A stretch of 64,000 nt of DNA. Origin: Sipunculus nudus. Lineage: Eukaryota > Annelida > Sipuncula > Golfingiida > Sipunculidae. Of the stretch, positions 24,748 to 36,989 are shown one piece after another (the stretch's first letter is position 1; each line of letters starts with the position of its first letter). The position numbers and the translations under genes were made by a program. The stretch spans positions 94,541,642 through 94,605,641 of the forward strand of contig CM049306.1 in assembly GCA_026874595.1 (NCBI GenBank), written 5' to 3'. Under the pieces are notes generated by a model. It was not told where the DNA came from, searched no databases, and saw nothing but the letters and a program-made list of their open reading frames with translations.

Positions 24748-27269
24748 ACAAGGTACCATGGGTCACGGCGCTCAGCTGATCGTGATTGGACTATAAATGT
24801 TTCTCCACTGTGATACTATATCGAGTCGATAAAGCTTATGAATATCATGTACATGTTGGGCTATTATAAAGGAATGTAATGTAATATGTGAGTAAATGAT
24901 AAATGAAATTACCTGACTGATGGATTAATAGAGTCAAATAAAGTGGTTCATTTTTTATTTATTTAGGAGGGGGTTGAAAATTGTGATATATTTGAGCAAA
25001 TATGAATGCAATGACAGCAGTAATAAGCAGTAGTAGAATGATGATAAGGCTATTTGTTGAAGGATCTAAAGTGTATGGTAGTCTGCAAGCGTTCAATTTG
25101 ACAGATATGATGTTATGATTAACTATGCTGATGAAGTGATTTATGAATATGTGACTGTATGACACAATATCTCTTTAGTCTTGACAAGGTACATAATTGT
25201 GATGCCCACTATGTCTACATATTACATAATATTGACATAATTTCTGGCATGTCCATAGGTACCTTTGGACGAATAGTTATACAAAATATTAAAGTATGAA
25301 TATATCTGATTCATCTTGTTCTTGCTTACTGAGGCTGACTTTGGGATGGGGTTCGGAGAAAAGTGAGGGCAGCACGAAGGTGGATGTAGAAATATTCTAT
25401 TGTAATGTTTTTCATTTATATAAGAATATGAAAAGCTAAGAGGAAAGGGGCCCTCCTACTTGGTTATAGTAAAGTTCTAAATATATGATTGCAAACTAAT
25501 ACTCTGACAAGACTGTCATGAAGAAAAACAGTAAAAGTTTTGAGATACTGTGTTGCATATGAAAATTTACAGATGGACAGGCAAATGGACAGAATGGACT
25601 AATACCTTTATTTCACTTTCAAGAGAATAATGCATTTAAGTTTATATATAATCCTATTTTTTTAAGCAGATCCACTTTTTCCATTAAGAAGTTTTTATCT
25701 GAATCATTTTTTTATTTACAGGTTTATAAATTTTTAATTAAAAAACCTGAAAATATAAGTTAAAATATTAGAATTGTTGCAAAAGTTGCAATCATTAAAT
25801 GTACAGAGTAAAAAACATTGGGTCATATTATGCATACACATATATTTTATTATTTTTAAATCATAAATGTTTAAACTGATTTTAAAAGAAAATAATGCCA
25901 TAACATGGCATCTACAAGAATATTCCTTGAATCACTATTAAAAAGTTTTGCACATTGGAGTTTTCAGGATATGCTTAATTTTATTCACCAAAATAAAATA
26001 AAAGTAAATTGGATAAAATAAAACATCTTTTCAAATAAAGTATACACACTGTTGGTTGAATGAGGGAAAAACGATATCATTGTGCTAATTACTATCCCAG
26101 TTTTAATTAATTACTGGAATTAATAGTCAATTTCACACCTGGTGAAGTTTTAACTCTTCTGAAGTAAGGAATTACTTATCTCATGAACATCCACACTTTC
26201 ACAGCAATACACCACTTTGTGGACACAATTAAATGTACACTTTAATCATTGTAACCCTGGTGGTTCAATACAAAATCTAAAATGTAGCATGTCCAAGAAT
26301 AAAATAAAATACAGAAAAATTATAACATTCATCTAGTTTATGCACCAGCTGGGGGGGATGAGTGGAGGGCAGAGGGGAAGCCTGCTAGTAGTGGCCAAGC
26401 TGGGCCAAGGTAAGCTGCCTGGGGTGGGTTACATAATGCAAGTTAAGGCTGTACTACTAGGTGGGCTAGATGTAAACAACACTTGACATGGTGTATGAAA
26501 ACATGAATAAAAGCTATTCATTCCAATCAATTTCTTTTGAAAGTTCAGATTTTAAAAGATTAAATCCTTATGCATATATGCTGGGAAAATTAAATCAACA
26601 GTGCCAAAGTTGGACAAAATTTAAGGTATTTTTATTTATGCTAATAACTTGAAAAATTTGCAAAATTCAGATCTAATTTTGGATAAACAATTGTATCTTG
26701 ATTAAATAAAGTTATATTCCTGAAAAAAAGTCTCTAGGTTCAGCAATTCTCATGTTAGGTGAGTAAATATATTTCCTGATTTTTTAAAAAATTGCATTAT
26801 ATTTTGGCCTATTTCTTCAAAATATCCAATACTGACCTAATTTTTGGTATGTTCATAGAAAATGTATAAAAGAATGTGAATACTAAATACGATCAAAAAC
26901 AGATCAGTGGTTTTGATATTAGGCAGCCTTGAAGTGTAACAATGGCTTTATTTTATGGAAAACAGAGTTTTTTTTTTCCTTAATATCTCGAAGGAACAAA
27001 GTCCTAATGACCCAATTTTCGGTATGGTAGGAGATTTTGGGGACATCTAAAATTATGTCAACAGCCTGGGGAGCATAGAGATGTGCACTGAATGACCTAG
27101 TCATCAAAGTGGACTGCTTGACAATGTAAGGGAATACAACAAGAGCCTCCAAAAAAATTCAATAACTAGCCTAATTTTGCAGCTTTTATTTTCAAATTTC
27201 AGATTTTAACAGATCAAATCCTTATGTATACATGGTGTGAAAAATAAAATCCACAGTACTAACAGGAAA
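24748..27269 (+). repeat. 2.5-kb direct duplication, copy 1
   Basis: Nearly the same sequence as 27270-29775, with small indels. It starts at the head motif. Confidence 0.95.
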
Positions 27270-29775
27270 CAAGGGACCCATGGGTCACAGCGCTCAGCTG
27301 ATCGTGATTGGACTATAAATGTTTCTCCACTGTGATACTATATCGAGTCGATAAAGCTTATGAATATCATGTACATGTTGGGCTATTATAAAGGAATGTA
27401 ATGTAATATGTGAGTAAATGATAAATGAAATTACCTGACTGATGGATTAATAGAGTCAAATAAAGTGGTTTATTTTTTATTTATTTAGGAGGGGTTTAAA
27501 ATTGTGATATATTTGAGCAAATATGAATGCAATGACAGCAGTAATAAGCAGTAGTAGAATGATGATAAGGCTATTTGTTGAAGGATCTAAAGTGTATGGT
27601 AGTCTGCAAGCGTTCAATTTGACAGATATGATGTTATGATTAACTATGCTGATGAAGTGATTTATGAATATGTGACTGTATGACACAATATCTCTTTAGT
27701 CTTGACAAGGTACATTATTGTGATACCCACTATGTCTACATATTACACAATATTGACATAATTTCTGGCATGTACATAGGTACCTATGGACGAATAGTTA
27801 TACAAAATATTAAAGTATGAATATATCTGATTCATCTTGTTCTTGCTTACTGAGGCTGACTTTGGGATGGGGTTCGGAGAAGGGAAATTAGTGAGGGCAG
27901 CATGAAGGTGGATGTAGAAATATTCTATTGTAATGTTTTTCATTTATATAAGAATATGAAAAGCTTAGAGGAAAGGGGCCCTCCTACTTGGTTATAGTAA
28001 AGTTCTAAATATATGATTGCAAACTTATACTCTGACAAGACTGTCATGAAGAAAGTTTTGAGATACTGTGTTGCATATGAAAATTTACAGATGGACAGGC
28101 AAGTGGACAGAATGGACTAATACCTTTATTTCACTTTCAAATAAATAATGCATTTAAGCTTATATATATAATCCTATTTTTTTAAGCAGATCCACTTTTT
28201 CCATTAAGGACTTTTTATCTGAATCATTTTTTTATTTACAGGTTTATAAATTTTTAATTAAAAAACCTGAAAATATAAGTTAAAATATTAGAATTGTTGC
28301 AAAAGTTGCAATCATTATATATACAAAGTAAAAAACATTGGGTCATATTATGCATACACATATATTTTATTATTTTTAAATCATAAATGTTTAAACTGAT
28401 TTTAAAAGAAAATAATGCCACAACATGGCATCTACAAGAATATTCCTTGAATCACTATTAAAAAGTTTTGCACATTGGAGTTTTCAGGATATGCTTAATT
28501 TTATTCACCAAAATAAAATAAAAGTAAATTTGATAAAATAAAATATCTTTTCAAATAAAGTATACACACTGTTGGTTGAATGAGGGACAAACAATATCAT
28601 TGTGCTAATTACTATCCCAGTTTTAATTAATTACTGGAATTAATAGTCAATTTCACACCTGGTGAAGTTTTTACTCTTCTGAAGTAAGGAATTACTTATC
28701 TCATGAACATCCACACTTTCACAGCAATACACCACTTTGTGGACACAATTAAATGTACACTTTAATCATTGTAACCCTGGTGGTTCAATACAAAATCTAA
28801 AATGTAGCATGTCCAAGAATAAAATAAAATACAGAAAAATTATAACATTCATCTAGTTTATGCACCAGCTGGGGGGGGGGGGGATGAGTGCAGGGCAAAG
28901 GGGAAGCCTGCTAGTAGTGGCCAAGCTGGGCCAAGGTAAGCTGCCTGGGGTGGGTTACATAATGCAAGTTAAGGCTGTATTACTAGGTGGGCTAGATGTA
29001 AACAACACTTGACATGGTGTATAAAACCTGAATAAAAGCTATTCATTCCAATCAATTTCTTTTGAAAGTTCAGATTTTAAAAGATTAAATCCTTATGCAT
29101 ATATGCTGGGAAAATTAAATCAACAGTGCCAAAGTTGGACAAAATTTAAGGTATTGATTTTTTATTTATGCTAATAACTTGAAAAATTTGCAAAATTCAG
29201 ATCTAATTTTGGGTAAACAATTGAATCTTGATTAAATAAAGTTATATTCCTGAAAAAAGTCTCTAGGTTCAGCAATTCTCATGTTAGGTGAGTAAATATA
29301 TTTCCTGATTTTTTAAAAAATTGCATTATGTTTTGGCCCATAACTTCAAAATAATACCCAATACTGACCTAATTTTTGGTATGTTCATAGAAAATGTATA
29401 AAAGAACATGAATACTAAATACGATCAAAAACAGCCTTGAAGTGTAACAATGGCTTTTTTTATGGAAAACGGAGTTTTTTTCCTTAATATCTCGAAGGAA
29501 CAAAGTCCTAATGACCCAATTTTCGGTATGGTAGGAGATTTTGGGGACATCTAAAATTATGTCAACAGCCTGGGGGGCATAGAGATGTGCACTGAATGAC
29601 CTACAGTCATCAAAGTGGACTGCTTGACAATGTAAGGGAATACAACAAGAGCCTCCAAAAAAATTCAATAACTAGCCTAATTTTGCAGCTTTTATTTTCA
29701 AATTTCAGATTTTAACAAATTAAATCCTTATGTATAGATGGTGTGAAAATTAAATCCACAGTACTTACAGGAAAA
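27270..29775 (+). repeat. 2.5-kb direct duplication, copy 2
   Basis: The offset to copy 1 is 2522 at the start, 2520 near the poly-G at 28871 and about 2505 at the end, so it is a tandem copy with a few indels. Confidence 0.95.
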
Positions 29776-31003
29776 AAACGTGCCATGGCCAAAGTTGGGC
29801 AAAATTTAAGGTACCAATTTTATGTTTTTGCCAATATTTAAAAAAATTTAACAAATTTTGATCTAATTTTTGGTATAAAATTAAATTTTGATTAATTAAA
29901 GTTGTTTTACTGGAAAAAAAGTCCCTACCTTGAACACTTTTGGTCTTAAGTGACCAAATATCGTCCTGATTTTTTTACAAAGTCCATTATGTTTGGGCTC
30001 ATAACTTTTTTAAATTATATAATACTGACTTAATATCTGGCATGTACATAGGAAATATATAGAGGAATATTTATGGTAAATATGAAGAAAACCAGATGAG
30101 TGGTTTTGATATTAAGCAGTCCTGAAGTGTGAAAATAGATTTCTAATAAAAAATTGAGGTTTTTCCTTAATATCTCAAAGGAACGAAGTCCTATTGACCA
30201 AATTTTTTGCATGGTAGGAGATTATGGGGACATCTAACTGTATGCCGAAATTCAGATTCGTAGGTCCAATGGTGTCGAAACGTGCCAGTCTTACGGACGG
30301 ACATCCAGACAGACGGACGGACGGATGGAGAGACAGACGGACGGACGACGGACAATGGACCATGACTATAGCTCAGATGACTTATAGTCAGCTGAGCTAA
30401 AAAACGTGCCATGGCCAAAGTTGGGCAAAATTTAAGGTACCAATTTTATATTTTTGCCAATATTTAAAAAAATTTAACAAATTTTGATCTAATTTTTTGT
30501 ATACAATTAAATTTTGATTAATTAAAGTTGTATTACTGGAAAAAAGTCCCTACCTTTAACACTTTTGGTCTTAAGTGACCAAATATCTTCCTGATTTTTT
30601 TACAAAGTCCATTATGTTTGGGCCCATAACTTTTTTAAATTATATAATACTGACTTAATATCTGGCATGTACATAGGAACTATATAGAGGAATATTTATG
30701 GTAAATATGAAGAAAACCAGATGAGTGGTTTTGATATTAGGCAGTCCTGAAGTGTGAAAATAGATTTCTAATAAAAAATTGAGGTTTTTCCTTAATATCT
30801 CAAAGGAACAAAGTCCTATTGACCCAATTTTTGGCATGGTAGGAGATTATGGGGACATCTAACTGTATGCCGAAATTCAGATTCATAGGTCCAACGGTGT
30901 CGAAACATGCCAGTCTTACGGACGGACATCCAGACGGACAGACAGACAGACGGACAATGGACCATGACTATAGCTCAGATGACTTATAGTCAGCTGAGCT
31001 AAA
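29775..31003 (+). repeat. ~625-bp tandem duplication of the tail monomer
   Basis: ACGTGCCATGGCCAAAGTTG starts units at about 29777 and 30403. Each unit ends in GACGG microsatellite and CAGCTGAGCTAAAA. A third partial tail follows to 31243. Confidence 0.92.
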
Positions 31004-31267
31004 AATTGAGGTTTTTTCCTTAATTTCTCAAAGGAACGAAGTGGCAAAGACCCAGTTTTCGGCTTGGTAGGAGATCTTGGGGACATCTAACATTATGCCG
31101 AATTTTGGATTCCTAGGTCTTCCGGTTTCAAAACGTGCCACATCTACGGACGGACGGACGGACGGACGGACAGACGGACGGACGACGGACAATGGACCAC
31201 GGCTATAGCTCAGATGACTTATAGTCAGCTGAGCTAAAAACACCAATAATGAATATATTAGATAATC

Positions 31268-31510
31268 CTAATTTATAACTAGAATACAGGTAGTCAACAA
31301 GCGACTACGTGTATCCGCCGAAATCAGAGTGGGACGGGGGAATTGAGGCATGGATTTAGTGGCAAGAGGAAATAGAGTGAGGTGTGTTGCATATTAGCAT
31401 GGATGTCTGCAGCTGAATAAGTATGTAGGTTGCGCCACCTACCACAAAATCCAGAAAGCTGTCCAAGTTGTATACATATGCAAAATTTTAGGCAAATAAG
31501 TCAAACCATG
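31268..31510 (+). mobile_element. Family B element, 5' fragment
   Basis: Head AGAATACAGGTAGTCAACAA and GTGTATCCGCCGAAATCAGA, then part of one monomer with a decayed GGTTGCGCCACC. Homology stops near 31508. Confidence 0.8.
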
Positions 31511-33200
31511 TGTTTCCTAATGTTGAAACTGAAGCATGTGAGCAGTTTGTGAACAAATGATCTGTACTATTACCATGATCATTAGGTGGCTTCTTGATTA
31601 ACTGTTGACATTTCAGTAGTTTACACATTTGTTCAATTGAATCAATATTTTTTTATAATGTATATTATTAAATATATATGAATTTTTTTATTTTATGAAA
31701 TGTATACAGTTGAAATATAACTAATTAACAACATACATACAGGGCAAACAAAGCCTGATCTCCAATTCTGCTGAGGCAGGAAAATAATGAACAAATGTTT
31801 GTATTAGATCCTCATTTTTTTAATCAGATCATTTTTTTTATTATAAGTTTATATTTCTTTACATTTCAAATAAAACTGTAAACATATATATCTGAATAAA
31901 AAAGTTGATTCATTATTCTCAATTGCATCATCATAAATCTCAATCTTGTCAGATAACACCGTTACACCACATCATGCATGCAAATGTTTATTTATTTTTT
32001 ACCACAATAATATATCTTTTAAATCTGCAAACAATAAATGTCTAAAAATAATATTTGATTTAGATTTCACAATTTTAAATTGTCTTTATTTATCCATTAT
32101 GTGCTTCATATTTTATAAATTTAAGCATACTGATGGGTTTAATTATATCTGTTAAAATCATTTAAAAGAATATTGATTTCTTTAAAAATGCTACATAAAC
32201 ACAACATGGCATCTTCTGGATTACACCTTGAATTTCTTTTTCAAGGAAAGTTCCTGTATATTGGAGTGGAAACAGCATTACAAATGAGGAGATACAGTGA
32301 AAACAATAACAATTACTGCATAACACTTTCTGGGTGGGATTGGGGTGGTGATATGAGAATAACTGTACACCTGTCACAGCAGGGGATATCCCCCAGTGAC
32401 TGTAACAAATTTTTAAAGAATATTCTTAAAATAATTATCAAGAAAAAAACATGTGAACAACAGGTTTTGGGACGGATTATAGTTCAACAAAATTTATCTG
32501 CAGAAAAATGTAAATTTGTCTCTGGAATTTTGCTGGCAAATATTTTGTTTATTAATTTTCAGGTGATACTCTGGCAATTCATACCATGTTCTAATCTTTT
32601 AATATGTATAACACATTAAAATGAAATTCAATTCAATATAATAACTGAAAACTTTATTGTTTAAAGTACCAAAATTTCTATGTCCAGAATGCTCCTACAG
32701 AATTACATGAAAGAGGAATTTTTAAACAAGCAATTTTTTAGACTTGCCTTTTAAATGGAAAGACTAAACACCAAATCTGGTTACTCTAACACCTGAATCA
32801 CTTAGACTGTACCAGCCTTTATCATAAGGGGAGTGGAAGTCAGCAATCAGCATCCCTTCAGCACTCCCAGGGAGTGGAAATAAGGCCTGCCAATAAAATA
32901 ATGATTATATTTATTATCAAGAAAATATTCAGATAAATGAATGGCTCATTCGATAATAATTATATTCAAGTAGTCATACTCAAAATTACCACCGGTTATA
33001 TACCCAGAGTACGTCGACTTTCACAAACACAACATCACTGGGGGGACACAGTCATGTCATTTGTCAGTGACAGTATGGAAACCACCACAACCGACCACAA
33101 AATCTATACAGATGAATGGATTATTGATACTAAACATAAAAATGGCTACGGTCTCCATCTTGACAACACCACACAAATGTACAGAGGACGCAGGTTTCAA
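31511..33200. other. AT-rich stretch, no gene recognised
   Basis: Parts (about 31800-32260) weakly resemble the interior of the 2.5-kb duplication, for example AACATGGCATCT followed by CCTTGAAT. The 148-codon frame at 32173-32619 overlaps this and is not accepted as a gene. Confidence 0.4.
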
Positions 33201-33227
33201 ACTAAATGCTGACAGTGTATTACTTAC

Positions 33228-33330
33228 CCCTTGAAAATTAAATCCCCGGCTTCATTTCAATGCACGCGCAAGCATGCAGAGTCGGCATAATCAGGCACGG
33301 CCATGTTTCCAAAACATATCCAAGGGAGGG
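33228..33330 (-). other. Possible 5' untranslated exon of an unknown - strand transcript
   Basis: On the - strand, a locally CpG-richer stretch ends CAAGGG|GTAAGTAA, a strong donor at 33228. It holds only a 15-codon open frame starting ATGGCCGTGCCT. No downstream exon was found. Confidence 0.2.
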
Positions 33331-33616
33331 ATCAGGCATTGCACAAATGAATTCCGACACCAGATGACAGCACCTACAAATGAAAAATATAATTTTCTAC
33401 CACTTCCACGTTATATGTCTTGGTGTACAACCCGTGTATGTAGACAACATCAGAGTTTGAATTTGCAGATTTTTGTATGTAAATTCCATAATTATATTAT
33501 GACTTTTACATTACATTTAATTTAACAATTAATTTCCCATAACGGTTTCCTTGAACGCTTACTTAGAAAAGGTTATATAAACGGCATAAGGTATTCTGTA
33601 TTTTGTTTTAAAAATG

Positions 33617-33832
33617 TCAGCTCATGGCATATCGTAACCCTTCTGCGGCTTCCTCTTCATACCCCTCAATAGCACCAAATAAAAATATGGGCATAAAAGA
33701 TGAAAACATATTGACAGAAAAGTAACCAAATAATTTCATTGTCATTCCTGCATCCTTGGCAAATTTGATTGAGAATAGAGATACACTGTCAATAAAAAAT
33801 GCTTGAAATTGTGGAGTCAAATCAGCGTTGCT
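33617..33832 (-). CDS. Possible small hydrophobic protein or terminal exon (unrecognised)
   Basis: The - strand frame reads SNADLTPQFQAFFIDSVSLF, then FSSFMPIFLFGAIEGYEEEA and a stop, with one plausible membrane segment and an acidic end. It has no in-frame ATG at its start. An acceptor-like TCTCATAG lies just upstream, so it could be a last exon. The composition looks protein-like but I know no family; it may be chance. Confidence 0.25.
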   Translation of the reverse strand, partial: SNADLTPQFQAFFIDSVSLFSIKFAKDAGMTMKLFGYFSVNMFSSFMPIFLFGAIEGYEEEAAEGLRYAMS

Positions 33833-34227
33833 CACTGCTATGAGACAAGTACAACATTGTTTCTACTGGATGATCCCCGTTTCATAAAACCGGAAGTCAT
33901 ACCTGATAAATCATTAGACTGGTCCCTTTATTTATTTTTTGTTTCGTTTCGAAGAATGTCTGTTTGCGCGATATGTTGTCTTTTCCTTTCATATCAATGT
34001 GACAACCTAGAAAAATCTCATTGATCCGTCGTTGACGCTGTCGTGCTTGGATCCTTATATCACAGCAGAGCCTTGATTTATGAATTAGTGAGAGTAAGAT
34101 GTCAATCTATTATCATTCTGGTCTTTATGAATAATTCATATACGAAGACCAATCAAATGGCGATAAATGCGAACACTTAAGGTAAAAGGATACTCTCCAA
34201 AGGGCAAATGTTGTAACCTCCGCACAA

Positions 34228-34243
34228 GGGCGCCATCTGTGTA
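34228..34243 (-). promoter_or_regulatory. Second CTCF-like motif upstream of BRK1
   Basis: The - strand reads ACACAGATGGCGCCCTTG, which resembles the CTCF core with AGATGGCGCC. It is about 2.6 kb upstream of BRK1, in unique sequence. Confidence 0.35.
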
Positions 34244-36480
34244 CAGTGAAAGTACTTTGCAGCGTTTGACCCAAGCCACTGATCACAGGTTGAATATGAT
34301 TTACCAAAAATGTGTATAGTGAATTAAATATTTATTATTATTCATTATAATAATTCACTAAATTATTTTATAATCCAGTATGACGAATACATGACCCTTG
34401 TTTAAAGTTTAATTTCATTGAGTAAAACAGTCTTTGAATGAAAAATAATTATCATGATTTTTTTATTGTAGACTGATATATAGCAACGATTCAGGTTCTC
34501 TGAAAATTTCAATCACTCTTTACATTAAATGTATTAAGAAACCATGTTATCCGTGGGCCACCGAAAAAAAAAACCTTGAAATTTAAGTATACATGTGGTT
34601 CCAACTTAAAAAAGAACAAGAAGTAACGCAGGAATGGATTCAGAATAGATACAAATGTTAATGTACTCGTTATTACTCTATAAATTTCCTAAAAACGTAA
34701 AACGTATATTTATTATGGTTAACCTAAGGTATAACTTAATTACAACTGAATTACCTATTTTATTGTTGTTTTTTTTTTCTCACTTTTGGTATAACAGTTC
34801 TCTTTCTCAGGATTTTTTTTTGTGAATTGGCTTTATCAAGCGTTTCTCCTGAACCCCAACCCCCCTGAACAAATCCTGGATCCGTCCCTGCCCTCTGCCA
34901 ATGGCAGGAATTACGTACGTTGTCTCGTTTAAGAAGCATGAACCAGTTTACTTCGATGAAAGAGATGTCACTAATAACTCTATATACTTAATTCTTTCCA
35001 TGTGGAATTTGTTAAAACCACAAACAATATTGTTCACTCTATACGTATATGCCCTACCTTATGTGAACATATGTTAATCATAATAAAAATAAAATCACAT
35101 TTATTAATGCAAAACATCAACCATACACATAAATCAAACTTAATAGAATTATAAGAACTTATAAAAATATACATTTATATATAGAGAGTAGGTGTAAGTA
35201 AAATTACATAACTGAATGTGACCTCATGAAACTGAAGATGCTGTATTTTATAGATTGAATCGTTTTGAAAATCTTAAAAATCATTTTCATAGCGCTATTT
35301 CAACAAAGTCGTTATCACTCGTAATTTTTCAAACTTAAACCATTTGATAATTTGATAAATCATCACTTATCATTGAGAAAGTATACTAACAGTATAGTAA
35401 AAATGTAATTAAATCATTTTACTTTTTAAGAATGACAAATAACAGATAAAAAAAGTCATTTCATATTTCTTTCAAAAGAAGCCCATGATAGTGAAAACCT
35501 CGGACTAGACGATCGTTCATACGCTCCCGAGGCAGCGGAAATCTTGCGCTTCGAAAGAAGCGATGAGCTGTCACTCAAAACGAAATGAACAACATTAATT
35601 GGCTCCGTGTATCCCTCGCTTGGCTGTGTCTTCCAGCACAAGGTCTCATCTGATTGGACAAAATAACAGTGCTCCCCTCTGGTGTAGCAATTCAGGATAC
35701 GAGGTCATAACAAACAGCGCTTAGGATATAGGTAAATATAGGCCTATAGGTAAAGCACGGTGTAAAGAGCGTAGATCGTTCATGGCACTGTCTTCCATGC
35801 TGATACATGGTGTAGGTAATAAGTCAAAGCCCTCGAACAATTATTGAATACGTAAAAGTATTCACCGTACTAAGTGACCTTGATAAGTTAACGTATGCCT
35901 ACCTTAATTCTTTGAACATTAAAAGTTGAAAGGTTTCTTATATAGAAAGATATGATACACCGATTATAGCTTTGTATGGCAATGCAGGTAACCATGAAGT
36001 GAATATTAAATTACATGTGTACAATTATCAGTTAAAACTTTTGGGCAATCTTTGATTTAAACATTTCAATACCTATAGATTAACCCATGCATTATCTGTA
36101 TTCACTATATTGACTCATGACTAACTGAAAAAAGGTGCTCTGAATATCAGGATCCTCTATTGAAATATTCACTCGTTAATTGGATTTAACTAGCATTGTT
36201 TGTATGAAAGTTGTATACATGATAATACATATATTAAGTGCAAATTTAAATATAATTTGAATTGTACGTATCTGGTAGAAAAGTCTGTGTTGATAAAATA
36301 TGTAATCAAATACAAACTATGCCGTTTTATATGTTTTTGTTAGATATTCTGTTAAACCTTTTAAAATTTTGACAAACCAAAAGTCTATTGCTATATCCTT
36401 TTCCCTTGTATTCCCCGAAGAGCTTTCACGCAGAAATGCGCTCTAGCTGGGTCTGACAGTGCTTGAACCGCAAATCTGGG

Positions 36481-36498
36481 GTGCCATCTAGTGGCGAA
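36481..36498 (-). promoter_or_regulatory. CTCF-like motif upstream of BRK1
   Basis: On the - strand the sequence reads CGCCACTAGATGGCAC, close to the bilaterian CTCF core CCACNAGRNGGC. It lies about 370 bp upstream of the BRK1 start codon in non-repetitive DNA. Binding is inferred from the motif only. Confidence 0.45.
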
Positions 36499-36699
36499 AC
36501 AGGATACAGATAGAAATGAAACATTATTTTAATCAACAATATATCATGGATTTTTTATAGATGTCATAAATAATTACATTCGATCATTTGGCAACAAAAA
36601 ATTAACCGGAATAAGAGAATATATGTAAAGCCGTGCTTCATGCAAATCTGTCCATAATTAGTTAGCAGGAACTTTACGGTAGACCGGCCAGATATTAAT

Positions 36700-36856
36700 G
36701 AGTTTAGATGAATATTCATTAATGCCTTGGTTCTCTCCCTTTAACAACGAGTATAGCGGAAGGAAAACAGACTGACATTTAGGTGAACACCACAGGTCTA
36801 AAACAGTTCAGAAGAAGAGCAAATTTAGCCCTTGGCTTTTTATTTCTGCGGATAAA
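36700..36856 (+). promoter_or_regulatory. BRK1: BRK1 promoter-proximal region and 5'UTR
   Basis: Upstream of the start codon lie a 12-bp palindrome ATGAATATTCAT (about 36709-36720), an ETS-like GCGGAAGG (about 36756-36763) and no TATA box near the coding start. The transcription start was not determined. Confidence 0.35.
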
Positions 36857-36989
36857 ATGGCGCAAAGAGACCCACAACATCAGATGTCTCCCATCCAGCG
36901 CCAGATTCAACAGGACTGGGCAAACAGAGAATACATAGAGGTTATAACGTGCAGTATAAAGAAGATAGCGGATTTCTTGAACTCTTTTG
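36857..36989 (+). CDS. BRK1: BRK1 coding exon 1
   Basis: Encodes the N-terminus through LNSF plus the first base of the Asp codon. It ends at a GTAAGC donor. The first residues ([16 protein letters not shown]) are less conserved; the core helix starts at QDWANREY. An AAAATGGCG string resembling a YY1 site overlaps the start codon (36854-36862). Confidence 0.96.

Larger units (their letters stand above)
22393..31243 (+). mobile_element. Amplified family A-like element region with three heads and three tails
   Basis: Heads ACAAGTGACCTATGGGTCAC, ACAAGGTACCATGGGTCAC and ACAAGGGACCCATGGGTCAC lie at 22393, 24748 and 27270. Tails with GACGG microsatellite and GACTTATAGTCAGCTGAGCT end at about 30402, 31003 and 31241. 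Internal monomers repeat ACGTGCCATGGTCAAAGTTG near 23708, 24376, 29777 and 30403, with diverged versions near 26605 and 29125. No transposase was recognised. Confidence 0.85.
33836..36699. other. Unique sequence upstream of BRK1
   Basis: No repeats of the window's families and no supported exon. It contains the CTCF-like motif at 34228. Confidence 0.5.

Noticed and set aside
24959-25165. 68-codon - strand frame, repeated almost identically at 27477-27686
   Set aside because: The repetition comes from the 2.5-kb duplication. It lies inside the transposon array and resembles no known protein.
30175-30418. Ser-Val-Arg-Pro-rich frames on the - strand
   Set aside because: They are microsatellite translations from the transposon tail.
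22393-31243. A transposase or Rep/helicase gene inside the amplified element
   Set aside because: No frame longer than about 100 codons and no catalytic motif was seen on either strand, so it is treated as non-autonomous.
32173-32619. 148-codon frame, one of the longest in the window
   Set aside because: It is AT-rich, overlaps sequence related to the 25.9/28.4-kb repeat interior, and has no domain or splice context.
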